A stretch of DNA of 33,934 nucleotides, from contig BFEA01000012.1 of NCBI GenBank assembly GCA_003427395.1, forward strand, positions 3,639,582 through 3,673,515, read 5' to 3'. A model generated the notes under the pieces. That model was not told the DNA's origin and did no database searches. It saw nothing but the letters and a program-made list of their open reading frames with translations. Made by a program: the position numbers and the translations under genes. Source of the DNA: Chara braunii (lineage: Eukaryota; Streptophyta; Charophyceae; Charales; Characeae). Shown in pieces: positions 1 through 10,335 of this stretch (positions are counted from its first letter, which is position 1; each line of letters opens with the position of its first letter).

Positions 1-58
<58 letters not shown>
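1..58. repeat. (GA)n microsatellite
   Basis: An uninterrupted GA dinucleotide run opens the window and probably continues beyond its left edge. It runs into a purine-rich stretch (to about 340) in which the motif CCATAGCCG occurs near 188, 233 and 323. Confidence 0.97.
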
Positions 59-62
<4 letters not shown>

Positions 63-342
63 CGATACAAGATTGTTGTGCGGACCAGGAGAGAAGGCGG
101 CCATCGCCGCAGAGCTCGGACACAGGGTTACCGAGAGATAGAAAGGTGAAGCGAAGGAGAAGGGAGGAGAGACGAAGGAGAGCGAAACCATAGCCGAGGG
201 AGAAGGAAGGAGGGATGACGAAAGTGAAGGAAGCCATAGCCGGGATGAAGTGAGAAAAAGGAAAAAGGGGGAAGGAAGGAGAAAGAAGATAAACAAGGTG
301 GCGAGGAAGAAAGAGGGACGGCAGCCATAGCCGAGTTGAGGG
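59..342. other. purine-rich non-coding leader with CCATAGCCG motifs
   Basis: This stretch is G/A-rich with no convincing coding region. CCATAGCCG appears three times, and a near match (CCATCGCCG) lies near 101. A related string, CCATAGCCGCCGAGGG, occurs near 7218, downstream of the Ty3/gypsy integrase. That hints that the two flanks share LTR-derived sequence, but the match is too short to define LTRs. Confidence 0.4.
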
Positions 343-488
343 TTGACCAAGGCGTTGACCGAAGGGTTGACCAACGTTGACCAAGACTTCAACCGGGGAG
401 TTGACCGACAGGTTGACTGATGTTGACCAAGGCGTTGACCGGCGAGTTGACCAAGCGTCGACCCGGGCTGTTGACCATGAAATTGACC
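343..488 (+). repeat. clustered TTGACC motif array
   Basis: Ten exact TTGACC hexamers plus two one-base variants (TTGACT, TCGACC) lie within about 145 bp, spaced irregularly at roughly 10-20 bp. One more lies near 653. TTGAC(C/T) is the core of the plant W-box bound by WRKY factors (established knowledge). Whether this array is bound, or is simply a degenerate minisatellite in a retrotransposon leader, cannot be told from sequence. Confidence 0.75.
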
Positions 489-1072
489 AAGCTGGAGTTG
501 GTATATTCTTGCCAAGCCTTCAGCCTATCCCCTTGCCCTATGGATGTGCACTCACCCTATGGTACTTGCTAAGTCTGTCTTTCTCTTCTTTCTGCATTGA
601 GTCTCATCTGTCCAGGTGATAGGAACTCTGTGTATGTGGTCATAGAGCTTTGTTGACCAAACCCACACGGGCTTAGTAGGCTAAAGGCTGTGTCTGACTA
701 CTCGACTGACCCGGAGGACACGAACCCTCCCAAGGACTGGTATAGACCGGCGGGCTGCTCGGTGTGGCACAGTAGGCCCAAAATCCGAGCTGTGAGCTGC
801 ACAACAAGCTGTCTAAGTCTTGAGAGGACTTGCTGATCGCGTCGACGTTAAATAATTCTTGAGGAGTTACGGGATATCGCCTTAAATGCCTCCTGATCAG
901 AAGTAAGTCCTGCAGTGACAGCCTTAGTTTAGGTTCAGGCTCGAGACCATAGTTGACAGGATCTTGCTAAGATTATGTGGTCCTTAGATTGAGTCAGTTT
1001 AAGTTAAGTAAGTCAGGAGTGTGAGTCTAAGTGGTGAGGAGTGGAATTGACTTTGGTTGTGCACCTTCCACC
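489..1072. other. retrotransposon leader, no gene seen
   Basis: No open frame of substance and no recognisable RNA gene. It lies between the TTGACC array and the gag start and is probably the untranslated leader of the Ty3/gypsy element. No primer-binding site matching the initiator-Met pattern could be confirmed. Confidence 0.4.
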
Positions 1073-2910
1073 ATGGTTGACATGCGTAGTGGCAAGAGCA
1101 CCACCCCTTACACCAAGGGTCAGGAAGAGCAGGCCGCCGCCATCCTTAAAGAGAGAAAAGAGAAGCAGGCAAAAAAAGAGTTGATTAAGCACGCCAAGAA
1201 GTTGGCCTTGCAGGAGGAGCAGGCGGCGAAGAGAAAGAAGTTGGAAGAAGAAATGGAGAGACTGAGGAAGGAGGAGGAAGAGAAGATGAAGGAAGTGGAA
1301 GAGGAGGAGATAGAGGAAGAAGAAGAAAAAGAAGAGCCCTTGCTAAGAAGAAGTGCAAAGCAGAGAGGAGAATCTAGTGGCTCAAAGAACGAGGATTCAT
1401 GGATGGAGAAGAAGATCTCTGAGTGGGTAGCTAATTTATCTCTGGGAGAAGTATAGAGGAGGAGAAGAAGTTACAGTGGAAATTGCATCTCACTAGGGAG
1501 AAGAAGAAGAGGATGGATGAGGCGAGCAGAATGGCGAGGGAATTGGAGGTAATAAAGGCGCAGAGGGAGGAGATGCAGTCGCAACCAGATATACAGGGTA
1601 AATTGGATGTTATTTCAAGAAACACAGAACTCCTTGCCAGAGCTTGGGACGAGCAACACCAGTTTTCTAGAGCCCAGGATATTGCTTTACACTCCATTTG
1701 CCTAGGATTTCTGGATTTTGCATGCGAGATGATGATGCACTGAGAAGTTTTGCACAGGCGGCATTGAGGGCGTAAAGCTGACCACTCCAAAGGAGGAGGA
1801 AGTACATCCCCGTAGGGAGCCCGTTAAGATCAAGTTTCCTGAACCCTACAACGGGAAAAAGGAAGAAAATTTCGATAATTGCGAGGCGAACGTTAACACG
1901 TACGTCTACTTACAACATATAGTGTCTGAGGAACAAGTCCTCATTGCCTTCCAGGCCCTCAAGGACAAAGCAGTTAGCTTCGCTAGATCGCTCACCCGCG
2001 CTGCGCAGTGCGAGAATAATATGGTCGCCTATTCTAAGATCACCCCTCTCCCTAAGTTCTTTCGACTCCTTAAGGAGCGATTTGCAGATGTCACGCGAGG
2101 CGTCAGGGCCTCTGACAAACTGCAAACTATCCACTCACGCTAGTGGAGTGCTAGAGCACTCAAAGGCGTAATGGACGAACTTGTAGACGTCTCAGATGAC
2201 GAGGTCACTGAGCCCCAGTTGGTCAATCTCTTATATCGTGCCATGCTAGAGCCCCTAAGGGTGCATTTCTTCAAGAAGAGCCGACAACCCACCATGACGT
2301 ATGATGCGTTGAGTAGAGAGGTGGTGCTGTTCGAGGCACAGTCCATGCCAGTTTCCACTTTTTGGCACAAGGACTTAGACAAGGTAAAAAGTGGAAACGT
2401 CATACCATCTTAGGGCAGGTAAAGGGAAAGGATCATCTGATCCTTACATTAGATGAAGGTGGTACAGATGAGGTCCCGTATAGCCAGATCGAGTGGGGCC
2501 TGGAGGAGGAGGACAGTAGTGGGGGTCAGGGGAGGACCTACGCTGCTGTCGCGGCTGGAGGGAGGCCGCAAGGAAGAGGAGGAGGCCAAGGCTAAGGGGG
2601 CCGGGCCTCAGGTGGCCGAGGACAGGGCGCTCAGGGGGTTGGCGGCAGGGGAAACCGCCAAGAGGGAGGTAGGGGTCAAGGTCCCCCGCCAAATCGCTCA
2701 CGATCTTATCGGCCACCTCCAAGAAGAGGTGGATGGCACCCTAGCTTGCCGCAAGGCAAACCCTGGGAAGATTTGGGCTTAGAGTAGTCTGTATGGCAAA
2801 GGCGAATTGATCAGGATCAGTGCATCTATTGCGGTGATCCTGGTCATATCATCAAGTTCTGCCCGAAGTTTAGAAAAGCCCGATATGCAGCAAAAGGCAA
2901 CCGCCGATAG
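1073..2910 (+). pseudogene. gag: gag of the Ty3/gypsy element (broken)
   Basis: The ATG at 1073 sits in a strong context (CCACCATGG). The first part (1073-1456) is a highly charged Lys/Glu coiled coil. The frame is lost at the TAG at 1454-1456 and resumes in another frame to about 1743. It then jumps frame again at about 1742, probably across a small deletion, into the capsid-like region. Further lesions are a TAG at 2141-2143, a frame change in the A-rich stretch near 2390, and stops at 2593-2595, 2785-2787 and 2908-2910. A Gly/Arg/Gln-rich segment (about 2520-2700) leads to a CCHC zinc knuckle at 2821-2862 (CIYCGDPGHIIKFC, CX2CX4HX4C), which in this family binds the packaged RNA. The layout is clear and the gene is non-functional. 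Confidence 0.85.
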
Positions 2911-3029
2911 GGGTCACAATTGCCCTTACCCCTAGGCCATGTGGAGAAGAGTGCGCACACCACAGAGGAACTCCCAAACCACATGAGCCGACGGCAGAGG
3001 TTGCTGGCCAGTACCTAGACAGCTGTCCA

Positions 3030-3691
3030 GAGACTTCTTGTGTAAGAGTTTCTCTAGGTACTTCCCTCACAAGCGTGGCTGAAGAGTTGAAGGAGAGAAT
3101 GCCTGCTTGGGCCAAAATGAAGAAAGATGCCAAAGGACAACTAGTGTTAGTAGATGTAGAGATTTTCAGAGTTAGAGTAGGGGCCCTTGTAGACAGTGGG
3201 GCCACCCGCATCTATATTAGTAGGAAAGCGCTGCAGAAGTTAAAGTTGAATCTGAAAGTCCAAAAATTAGAAGACCCTATAGTTAGTATCCTCGCATACA
3301 ATCGCACTCTACGAGTAGAGGATTACGTTGAGGGAGTCCATGCGTACCTTCGCCTAGAGAAAGATGGGAAGGTGGAGAAAGTTCTCCATTCCCTGACTCT
3401 CTCGTAGAAGATAGTCTTCCTTTCGATATAGTCTTAGGAATGGACTGGGGAGAGGCAGCAGAGGCCACACTCCATTTGAGAGAGCACAAGTGTAGGCTCC
3501 CTAGTCCCACAGGTGAAGTTAAGACTGCTCGCCTGTTTCATGTGTTAGGAGTAGATAATACTCTAGCACATTGTTGTCTCAGTGCTCCCGCGTTCACACG
3601 ATTAGTAAAGAAGGAGCAGTTAGAAGTGCAGGTTTTTGTAGCCTATGTGAGGCTAGTCAATGAGCCTAAGGGAGTATACAAATTTAGTTAA
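3030..3691 (+). pseudogene. retropepsin-like aspartic protease region (broken)
   Basis: A Val-Asp-Ser-Gly-Ala-Thr motif, with D-S-G-A encoded at 3192-3203, is the catalytic loop of retrotransposon aspartic proteases, which cleave Gag-Pol. The frame carrying it runs about 3075-3407. The sequence then shifts at about 3405 and continues in another frame as ...DIVLGMDW (about 3425-3450), the conserved second half of the fold. A second frame change occurs near 3670, ahead of the RT. The active-site loop itself is intact, but the domain is split across frames. Confidence 0.8.
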
Positions 3692-4560
3692 GCTGCCGAC
3701 AGGAGTAGTGCCACGGCCGATCCAGCATCGCATAGAGATAGAGCCTGGCAACAAGACTCCTAAGGGAGCCATTTATAAAATTTCCCCAAGGGAGTTAGAG
3801 GAGTTGCGCAAGCAGCTGGACGCTTCTCGAGAAGGGTTGGATTAGGCCCTGTTCCTCTCCATTTGGAACACCTGTTCTTTTTGTCCCTAAGAAGGAAGGA
3901 GAGCTCAGGATGTGTATAGACTATAGGGGTCTTAATGCTGTCACAGTGAAGAATGCAGAGCCACTGCGCTGTATAGATGATCTGTTGGATCAGGTGCAAG
4001 GCTGTAAGTATTTCTCAAAGATAGATTTGAAGTCCGACTATCATCAGATAGAGGTTCATCCTGATGATCAGTATAAGACAACATTCCGGACTAGGTACGG
4101 GCACTACGAGTTTATAGTTGTGCCCTTTGGACTAACCAATGCGCCAATGACTTTCCAGCGCTTTATGAACGATTTGTTTAGGCCATGGTTAGATAGATTT
4201 GTTGTACCCTCCGGGAGCATGAGGGCCATCTGAGGCAGGTCTTGGAGAAGCTTAGAGAAGCTAGCTTCAAGATCAACGCAAAGAAGTGTGAATGGGCCAA
4301 GACACAGGTTGTGTACCTGGGCCACGTATTAGACGGAGACGACGTTAGACCTGAAGACAACAAAATCGCATCGATTAGAGATTGGCCAACGCCCCGCACA
4401 CTGACAGAGTTGCGGTCGTTCTTAGGCCTAGCTAACTATTATAGGAAGTTTGTCAGGAACTTCTCCACCATCGCTGCACCCCTTCGCAAGTTGCTAAAGA
4501 AAGAAGCAATCTGGAAGTGGGACAAGGACTGCACATCTGCCCTGAAGAGATTGAAGCGGG
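3660..4560 (+). pseudogene. pol: reverse transcriptase domain lacking its YxDD box
   Basis: The order of RT blocks is clear: the pre-finger strand [20 protein letters not shown] (about 3750-3815), then after a frame change near 3832 the fingers, the MCIDYRGLN block at 3910, motif A with its aspartate at 4024-4026 ([11 protein letters not shown]), and motif [15 protein letters not shown] (about 4129-4170). At 4204-4206 the sequence jumps out of frame, straight from the strand before motif C into [13 protein letters not shown] and the following thumb/connection (YLGHVL near 4315). The YxDD catalytic loop is therefore absent, removed by a short out-of-frame deletion. RT activity is impossible for this copy. 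Confidence 0.9.
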
Positions 4561-5060
4561 CGTTGATAGAGTACCCAATCCTTAAGGTAGCCGATCCGTC
4601 CCCGCCTTTCGTTGTTACCACTGGCACAAGTCAGTATGGCATAGGTGTTGTTTTACAGCGAGATGATGGCAATGGATATAGGCCCGTCGAGTTCATGTCT
4701 GTCAGGATGCCTTCAGAGAAGGTAGCGACATCAACCTATGAGAGGGAACTCTATGCTCTCAGGCAAGCACTAGATCATTGGAAGCACTACTTGCTTAGGA
4801 GGCACTTTAAAGTCTATTCAGACCACGAGACACTAAGGTGGTTGAAGACGCAGGCCAAGATGACACCTAAGCTTACTAGGTGGGCCGCTAAATTAGATCA
4901 GTATGACTTTGAACTTAAGCCAATCAAAGGGAAGTACAATGTAGTAGCGGACGCTCTGAGTAGGAGAGCTGATTACTTTGGGGCAATAGTTCACTATCTG
5001 GATATAGGGAGAGACCTGCAACAGAAAGTTAGAGAGGCATATGCACATGACCCTATCTAG
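4561..5060 (+). pseudogene. RNase H domain with first catalytic Asp replaced by Gly
   Basis: A recognisable Ty3/gypsy RNase H follows the RT in frame. The usual T-D-A-S start of the first strand reads T-G-T-S, with Gly (GGC) at 4623-4625 where the first metal-binding Asp belongs. The later elements are present: YERELYAL (Glu), YSDHETLRWL (Asp) and VVADALSRR (Asp, near 4950). The frame ends at a TAG at 5058-5060, in the linker before the integrase, which probably interrupts what was one polyprotein. The domain should be catalytically impaired even if expressed. Confidence 0.85.
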
Positions 5061-6504
5061 AGTGATCTCCTCAAGAGAGTTAGGGACGCCCCAGAGTCTG
5101 AACCAGACTACCGCACTACTGATGGCTTATTATTCGAGAAGACTAATGTAGCTGACCGCCTGTGCGTTCCCAACAGTGAAGAGATCCATAGTTTGATCTT
5201 AGGGGAATGCCATGACACAGAGGAACACTTTGGGTGGCAAAAGACACTAGCCAACCTCATGCGCGCGTACATCTGGCCTGGTATGAAGGCCGATTGCATA
5301 GAGTATGTCCGCAGTTGTAAAGTCTGTCAGAGGAATAAGACTACTACGCGAGCCCCTCTTGGTCTTCTCAGACCCTTGCCTATTCCTGATAGACCCGAAG
5401 ATTCTGTGTCCATTGACTTTATGGATACTGGAGTCAAGAGTAGGCATGGCAAAAGTCAAGTCATAGTCATGGTAGACAGATTTAGCAAGTACACAGTTTT
5501 TTGTTCCTTTGCCTGTAGAGGCACACACAGACTTGGTAGTTCGGAAGTTTTTCGACCATTGGGTTAGTGAGCATGGTATACCGTTGTCAATAGTTAGTGA
5601 CAAAGATACCAGATTCACCAGTCAGAATTGGCAGGAGCTAATGAGAGTCTATGGTTCCAAGTTGTTGATGTCATCTGGCCGTCATCCTGAGACTAACGGT
5701 CAGACTGAACAAATGAACAAGCTCCTGCAGCAAGTTCTTAGGATGTACATTAGACCCGACCAGATCAACTGGGATGAGATGCTTCCTAAGGTAGCCAGTG
5801 CATACAATACTAGCGTGCACTTATCTACATGTCACACTCCCAACGAACTGCACAAGTCTTTTAGACCACGCAGACCGTTCGAGGGACTTAACGGGGATCA
5901 AATTCAGAGGCTACCACCCGGTACACAAGAGTTTGCGATACAGCACGAGAAAGAGATAGCTACCGTTGTTGACAACCTCATGAAAGCCCAGCACAGAATG
6001 ATAGAGCAAGCTAACAAGCACCGTCGCCGCTCACAGTTTCAAGTAGGCGACTTAGTCTGGGTCAAGTCAAAAGAGTTTGCTCCTGAGGAGAACATCTCAC
6101 AAAAGTTGTTGCCTGCGTATAGACGACTGTGGCCAGTCCTAGAAGTCAAGGGCGGAGAGGATGGACTGTCCTATACTATCGAGATTCCAGCATACCTCCA
6201 CACCTACCCAGTGTTCCATGCATCAAAGCTGCTGCCTTGTGTCTCAAGTCAGCAGTTCCCATCACGTAGATCCACGATACCTCCGGATATGGATGGAAAA
6301 TACGACATTGATGGTATAGTTCGTGAGGATGTCTTCAGGACAGGAGGTAGAGGTCGTCCACAAAAACAGTACAAAGTTAGATTTTCCTTTCAAGAGCCAG
6401 AAGACGACCGCTGGTTTATGCGAACAAAACTTCTAGAGACAGCTCCCGACATAGTCAGGGCTTATGAAAGAGACAAAAAAGGTAAAGGTCCTGCCTTAGA
6501 CTGA
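5061..6504 (+). pseudogene. int: integrase with HHCC zinc finger, D,D-35-E core and chromodomain-like tail
   Basis: The zinc finger has His codons at 5211 and 5226 (HX4H) and Cys codons at 5316 and 5325 (CX2C). The catalytic residues are Asp 5415-5417, Asp 5599-5601 and Glu 5707-5709, exactly 35 residues between the last two. The only break seen inside the domain is a frame change at the T6 run 5497-5502, where one extra T fits. From 5509 the frame is open to the TGA at 6502-6504. The C-terminus (about 6298-6470) has the spacing of a chromodomain (YDIDGIV..., QYKVRF, a Trp, then IVRAYER), which in chromoviruses guides integration to chromatin. The chromodomain aromatic cage is weakly conserved, so that label is tentative. 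Confidence 0.88.
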
Positions 6505-7539
6505 AGTATTCTCGGAGGACCTCGAATTTAGGCCGGCGGGAGTGAAATGGTTTTCACCTTTCTGCAGTCACAGATGCGGGCACTAGAGTTCGATCCCCAG
6601 ACCTTACCTTGCCCCTGTACAGTATCGAGTTGAACCCCAAGTGTTTGAACCTGTGACCTGTGTTTTGGTAGTTGGTGGTTGTCTGCCGTAGGTCTGTGTA
6701 TTTGTAGGGGTTCGATCTGTAGGTCTGTCGAGTAGGGGTCACAGCTCTGTAGAGGTCGTAGCTGTAGATGTTCTGAGAGGTCAAGGTCGTAGTTGCCACA
6801 GTACTCGAAAGGCCAAGTCCACAGACTTCCGGAAGGTCCGGAAGTGGCCTTTTGAAAGTGTCTAACATTTAGCAAGAGGCAAGTGGGCAAGTGGTAAGCC
6901 CAACTGCACTGAGTCGGCAGTGCGACTGCATCGAGTCGGCAGTGCAACGCCCTGCAGTCAGCGGTACGGTCCCAGTCAGTCGCAGTCCAGTCAAGCAAGT
7001 ACCATGAGGGACTGTTTGCACCATGGGCCGGTGGAAAGGGGGCAGGCCAATGAGTTACAAAAGTATAAATCAAGAGGCAGCGCCCAGCCATTCATCCAGC
7101 TGCGTAAGCCATGTGGAAGCGCTGCTACAGCGACTTGTGCAAAGGTGGTCTGCAGGTTGCCCGAAGACGAAGTGGGCTGAAGAGCGAGATTGTAGTCGTA
7201 GCCGTAGAGGCGAGCGGCCATAGCCGCCGAGGGTAGAGGTAGCTGTGTGTGTGTGTGTGTGTGGGATATCGAGTGAGTGTGCGTGGGTGTATTCAGGGAG
7301 ATCCAGAGTTGAGTGCAGGTGAACAGTGGTGTTGAGCGCAGTGACAAGAGTTGGACTGTGTAGGGGCTGATGCGCCATAGCTTATTGAAGCGAGTTTACA
7401 TCTGAACTGCGTTCTCGATTGGCATATCTCTGAGCTTTGAGTGGGCGCTGTGCGCCAGTGTGTATCACCATCTGTTTGCATGTGTGCGAAGTGGAAAGAA
7501 AGCGAGTCTGATTGCACAGCTATGGTTGCTCTAGCTCAG
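6505..7539. other. 3' flank of the Ty3/gypsy element, possible LTR, no gene seen
   Basis: No convincing coding region. The first half holds many short repeats built on GTAGGTCTGT- and GAGGTCGTAG-like strings (about 6680-6800). A promoter-like stretch (CCAAT at 7047, TATAAAT at 7064) and a short GT run at 7243-7262 follow. This is where a 3' LTR would lie, but neither its TG...CA ends nor a matching 5' LTR could be established. Confidence 0.4.
7047..7070 (+). promoter_or_regulatory. possible LTR promoter: CCAAT and TATAAAT
   Basis: CCAAT at 7047-7051 is followed 13 bp later by TATAAAT at 7064-7070, downstream of the integrase where an LTR promoter would be expected. The CCAAT/TATA spacing is short for a host promoter. 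It is offered as a candidate only. Confidence 0.3.
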
Positions 7540-8403
7540 GCCGCAATGCCTGACTCTGCCTCAAAGCTTCTTGTGTAGCTCTACCCCAATGGGGGCCTTC
7601 CAGATGCAGCACCCACCAAGGTGATGAAGATGGCATCCACCATAGTCAGGTAAGTACCTCTGGTGCTCCTCCCTCCTAGTCCTGGTCTTCTTCCTCCTCC
7701 TGTCCTTGCTCCTCCCCAGCAGTACTGCTCTGATGCTAGCGGTGCTCCAGCCAGCGCTCCAGCCAGTATGTCGCCAAACTTGCACACCGACAATGAGGAG
7801 GAGCACCTTGCTCCTCCTGGAGATATAGCGGCCTGCTTGCCTCTTGGCGAGTGACTTCCTAGGCCGCGCGGCCTCCAAGCAACCGGTACCTCCTCCCTTT
7901 CGGAGGGAAACATCATTGCAGACTCTGATATTGCCCGTACAGGCCCTAGATTCAGACTGGTTGGACTCGTACCCACCTAGAGCTAGCCTGCAACTACTGG
8001 GCCTCTAAAAATGCCAACTTTTCTCTTCTTCTGCTCGCCCTCGAGTCCCCGGCACATCTACCTCTACTTGCTGTGCTACCGGCCTACCTGCTACTTGAGT
8101 GTTTTCCGCTGCTCTAAGTGTTGCAGGCCTCTTTCCCCGCCACTTGAGTGTTTTCCCCGCTGCAACCCTCAATGTCACGGCCACAGGTAAGTCTCGGCCC
8201 GTCAGGACTTCCGAAGAAACAAGTGCCCTTGCGGGTTACACACACACTCAAGCCGACAGGCACTCAGACAGGCATGCAGACCAGCAAGCACTCACCCACA
8301 CAGACTTAGAAAACTCAGCAACAATCGGGAAACTCAGTAAGGCATACATACCATGAGCAAAACTCAGAAATCAGCTGTGTGTCTCAGTCCGTGTTTGGCA
8401 GGT
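7540..8403 (+). repeat. dispersed repeat, copy A (pair with 12195-13088)
   Basis: Colinear blocks are shared with 12195-13088: AAAGCTT near 7563; GATGCAGCACCCAC near 7605; CAGGTAAGTACC at 7647; CAAGCAACCGGTACCTCCTC and TTTCGGAGGGAAACATCAT near 7878-7915; CTTGAGTGTTTTCCCCGCTG near 8143; CAGGTAAGT at 8184; and CAAAACTCAGAAA near 8359. Both copies end at GCAGGT. The element is about 0.86 kb with no coding capacity, no obvious terminal inverted repeats and no poly(A). It could be an LTR, an untranslated part of a larger element, or a duplicated non-coding exon region. Confidence 0.8.
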
Positions 8404-8923
8404 CATTAGACTCATTACATAGGGTTGTTTGCAAATACTGGTTTGCATTGCCCGGCCCTTGCACCTGGGACCGGTTGTCCTTGCGACTTGTTTATCGTCA
8501 CAGCAAAAAAAGCAGCCGCACAAGAAATTGCCCCCTTATCCATTTGAACTTTGAAGTCAGTTTGTGTGATCATCGTCTCTCAAGTCAATTCTTGGCATTA
8601 GTACTTTCTTACCAGTGCACATAAAAGGTACGTCCAATATGTCGTAGACCTTTCTACGAAGAATGAGCCGCATGTCATGCCAAAGCCATTTAGACGGTAA
8701 TAAATTTGGTAGAAGCATTACTCATAGACCAATCTATAAACAGAGTCTGTGAGGTGGCAGTCTAGATGCATGGAGGGAGTTTAGATAGTCCTGCTCAATA
8801 GCAAGCGCATTATTATCCACAAAGGGATAACTGACATTGAAAAATCGATTTCGCTCACCAGAAAATAACATTCAGTACAATGTGATTAACAATCTGCATC
8901 ATCAATAGTAGGGCATAAAATTG
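8404..8923. other. no gene or repeat recognised
   Basis: AT-rich unique-looking sequence. I see no supported coding region, RNA gene or repeat in it. Confidence 0.4.
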
Positions 8924-9031
8924 CCATAAATCAATTGAGGCGAGAAATATTCCGCATCACCAACATGTTGCAAAACACCATAGATCAATCGAGGTGGGAA
9001 ATACTCCGCATGATTGATGTGTTGCAAAACA
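8924..9031. repeat. two-copy 54-bp tandem duplication
   Basis: Units 8924-8977 and 8978-9031 are both exactly 54 bp and differ at scattered positions, mainly in the middle (CACCAACATG versus GATTGATGTG). The period is a multiple of three. On the minus strand the two units read as the similar 18-residue blocks GVLQHINHAEYFPPRLIY and GVLQHVGDAEYFSPQLIY within a 70-codon open frame (9114-8902). That may be a coding tandem repeat or simply a young duplication. Confidence 0.85.
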
Positions 9032-9463
9032 CCATCAAGTGTAAATGAAATAAAACTCATTAATAGGTTTGCCCGTACAGATTTCAGCTGGCAATTTGAT
9101 TCCAGTAGACTCATTAGGAATTATCCGAGGATGTGTTCCATTCTAGACGTCCAGTAAAAAGTTAACTTCAACATTTCAGATACTCTTCAAGTGTGCGCAT
9201 ATCATGTGGAGCTTGCTTTTCTTGTGTGAGGCTTTGTGTGATAGTGCATGCGTGCTGAGTGGAGTAAACAGGTTGTGAATTCCAGAATCATTGCATCAAT
9301 GTGGTTTGACTGTTGCTGGTGGCTGTCTTCGTCTCTTCCGCTGGCCTTTTTTTACGCATCACGTTTTCTTGTAATTGGCCTTCCTTCAGCTTGATGTGGA
9401 TCTTGCTCCCTGGAGGCGGAAGGTAGTAACTACGCTAAGGAACGAGGCTTAACAATCGGGGTC

Positions 9464-9930
9464 CTACAAGTTGGCATGAAGGAATGCCGACTGGAACGGT
9501 GCAATGCTTGGCCCGATGAGTGTTTTCATCCTCTGTCCCACATCTCCGGCTGCATTGTACATAGACCTGGCTGTTACATGACCATTGTTCATGCCGCTGA
9601 CCACCACGAAACGTGGGAGAAAGGCATATTCATCCATGCCACAGTTGATACTGGCAATTGCCTTGTTGGCACCGATCTTTCCTTGCCTCAGCAATCCGTC
9701 CCTGCACATTTTCATGTTGAGGATGGCCTCTCTGCTCATCAGGGCAATGTGTAAGCACTCTGCGACCTTCTCCTCTTCCAGGCTTCAGATGGTGATTCCC
9801 TTAGCTGCAGGCATAATTGTGTCTGCCAGAATCACTACAGTGCCATGGTTTCTGCTGCCACGTGTGCAGAGGGCTGCCCCTTCTCTCCTGACTGTGTGAA
9901 CCCTCTGCCCATTTTGCAGCCAGGACCATT
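9464..9930 (-). pseudogene. unrecognised coding-like remnant
   Basis: On the minus strand a frame reads from about 9930 down to a stop at 9464, with one TGA at 9785-9787. The composition looks protein-like (for example MDEYAFLPRFVVVSGMNNGH and AAGDVGQRMKTLIGPSIAPF). I do not recognise a family. It could be an old retrotransposon or gene fragment. The opposite strand is also largely open over 9476-9754, which weakens the case. Confidence 0.3.
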
Positions 9931-10239
9931 GTTATGAATGTATGACCTTCTCTGATGCCATCTGTTCCTTCCTCCTGGCCTGCAACCAACATACCGCATG
10001 TTGGGAGTGTTTGGTGGGCATGGTTAATGCCAGCCTTTGTGGCAAGTGTTGTGTTGAGAATGGTCAGCTAGGCCTTTCACGTCATCACCCATCTCATCCC
10101 TGCTGTTTGTGTCCCTTCGGTCATCCATCAAAGACTGACTGAATCCCGACTCTTCTCTTTTCCTTCCCTATCTTTAGAACAAACTACTTGCTTTCCCTTT
10201 CTCTTCCTTTGCTCCACCTTTCCTCTTTATCACCTCTCC

Positions 10240-10335
10240 CTTTACTCTGCCTCTTTTTCACAGCATGTGAGTGTGCCGTTATGGCATATGGGGGCGTAGG
10301 GAGTTGTTGGTCAACTACATCAACGTGGGGGACCG
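10240..10335 (-). repeat. dispersed repeat copy (partner at 32530-32620)
   Basis: Read on the minus strand, this segment matches 32530-32620: CCACGTTGATGTAGTTGA against CCACGTCAATTGTGGTTGA, then TGCCATAACGGC, then CACAC...ATG.TGAAA...GAGGCAGAG.AAAG. The order and spacing are kept at roughly 75-80 percent identity by eye. No ends or function are known. Confidence 0.65.

Larger units (their letters stand above)
1073..6504 (+). mobile_element. degenerate Ty3/gypsy LTR retrotransposon, chromovirus-like internal region
   Basis: The order gag (coiled coil, glycine-rich tail, CCHC knuckle), aspartic protease, RT, RNase H, integrase and a C-terminal chromodomain-like segment is that of Ty3/gypsy elements. 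The internal region is about 5.4 kb, normal for the family. At least seven frame changes and five premature stops interrupt it, the RT YxDD box is deleted, and RNase H has lost its first aspartate, so this copy is dead. The integrase half is the best preserved. Flanking LTRs were not demonstrated: no long direct repeat could be matched by eye between 1-1072 and 6505-7540, so the stated ends are only the coding limits. Confidence 0.9.

Noticed and set aside
343-488. CRISPR-like array
   Set aside because: The repeated unit is a hexamer with irregular spacing in a eukaryotic context; there are no repeat-spacer units.
739-752. TGGTATAGACC as an initiator-Met primer-binding site
   Set aside because: Only the first six bases fit the plant pattern TGGTATCAGAGC, and no LTR end (CA) precedes it.
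1431-1790. Minus-strand open frame opposite gag
   Set aside because: Shadow of the gag coding strand.
6575-6600. tRNA B box (AGTTCGATCCC)
   Set aside because: No matching A box or cloverleaf upstream.
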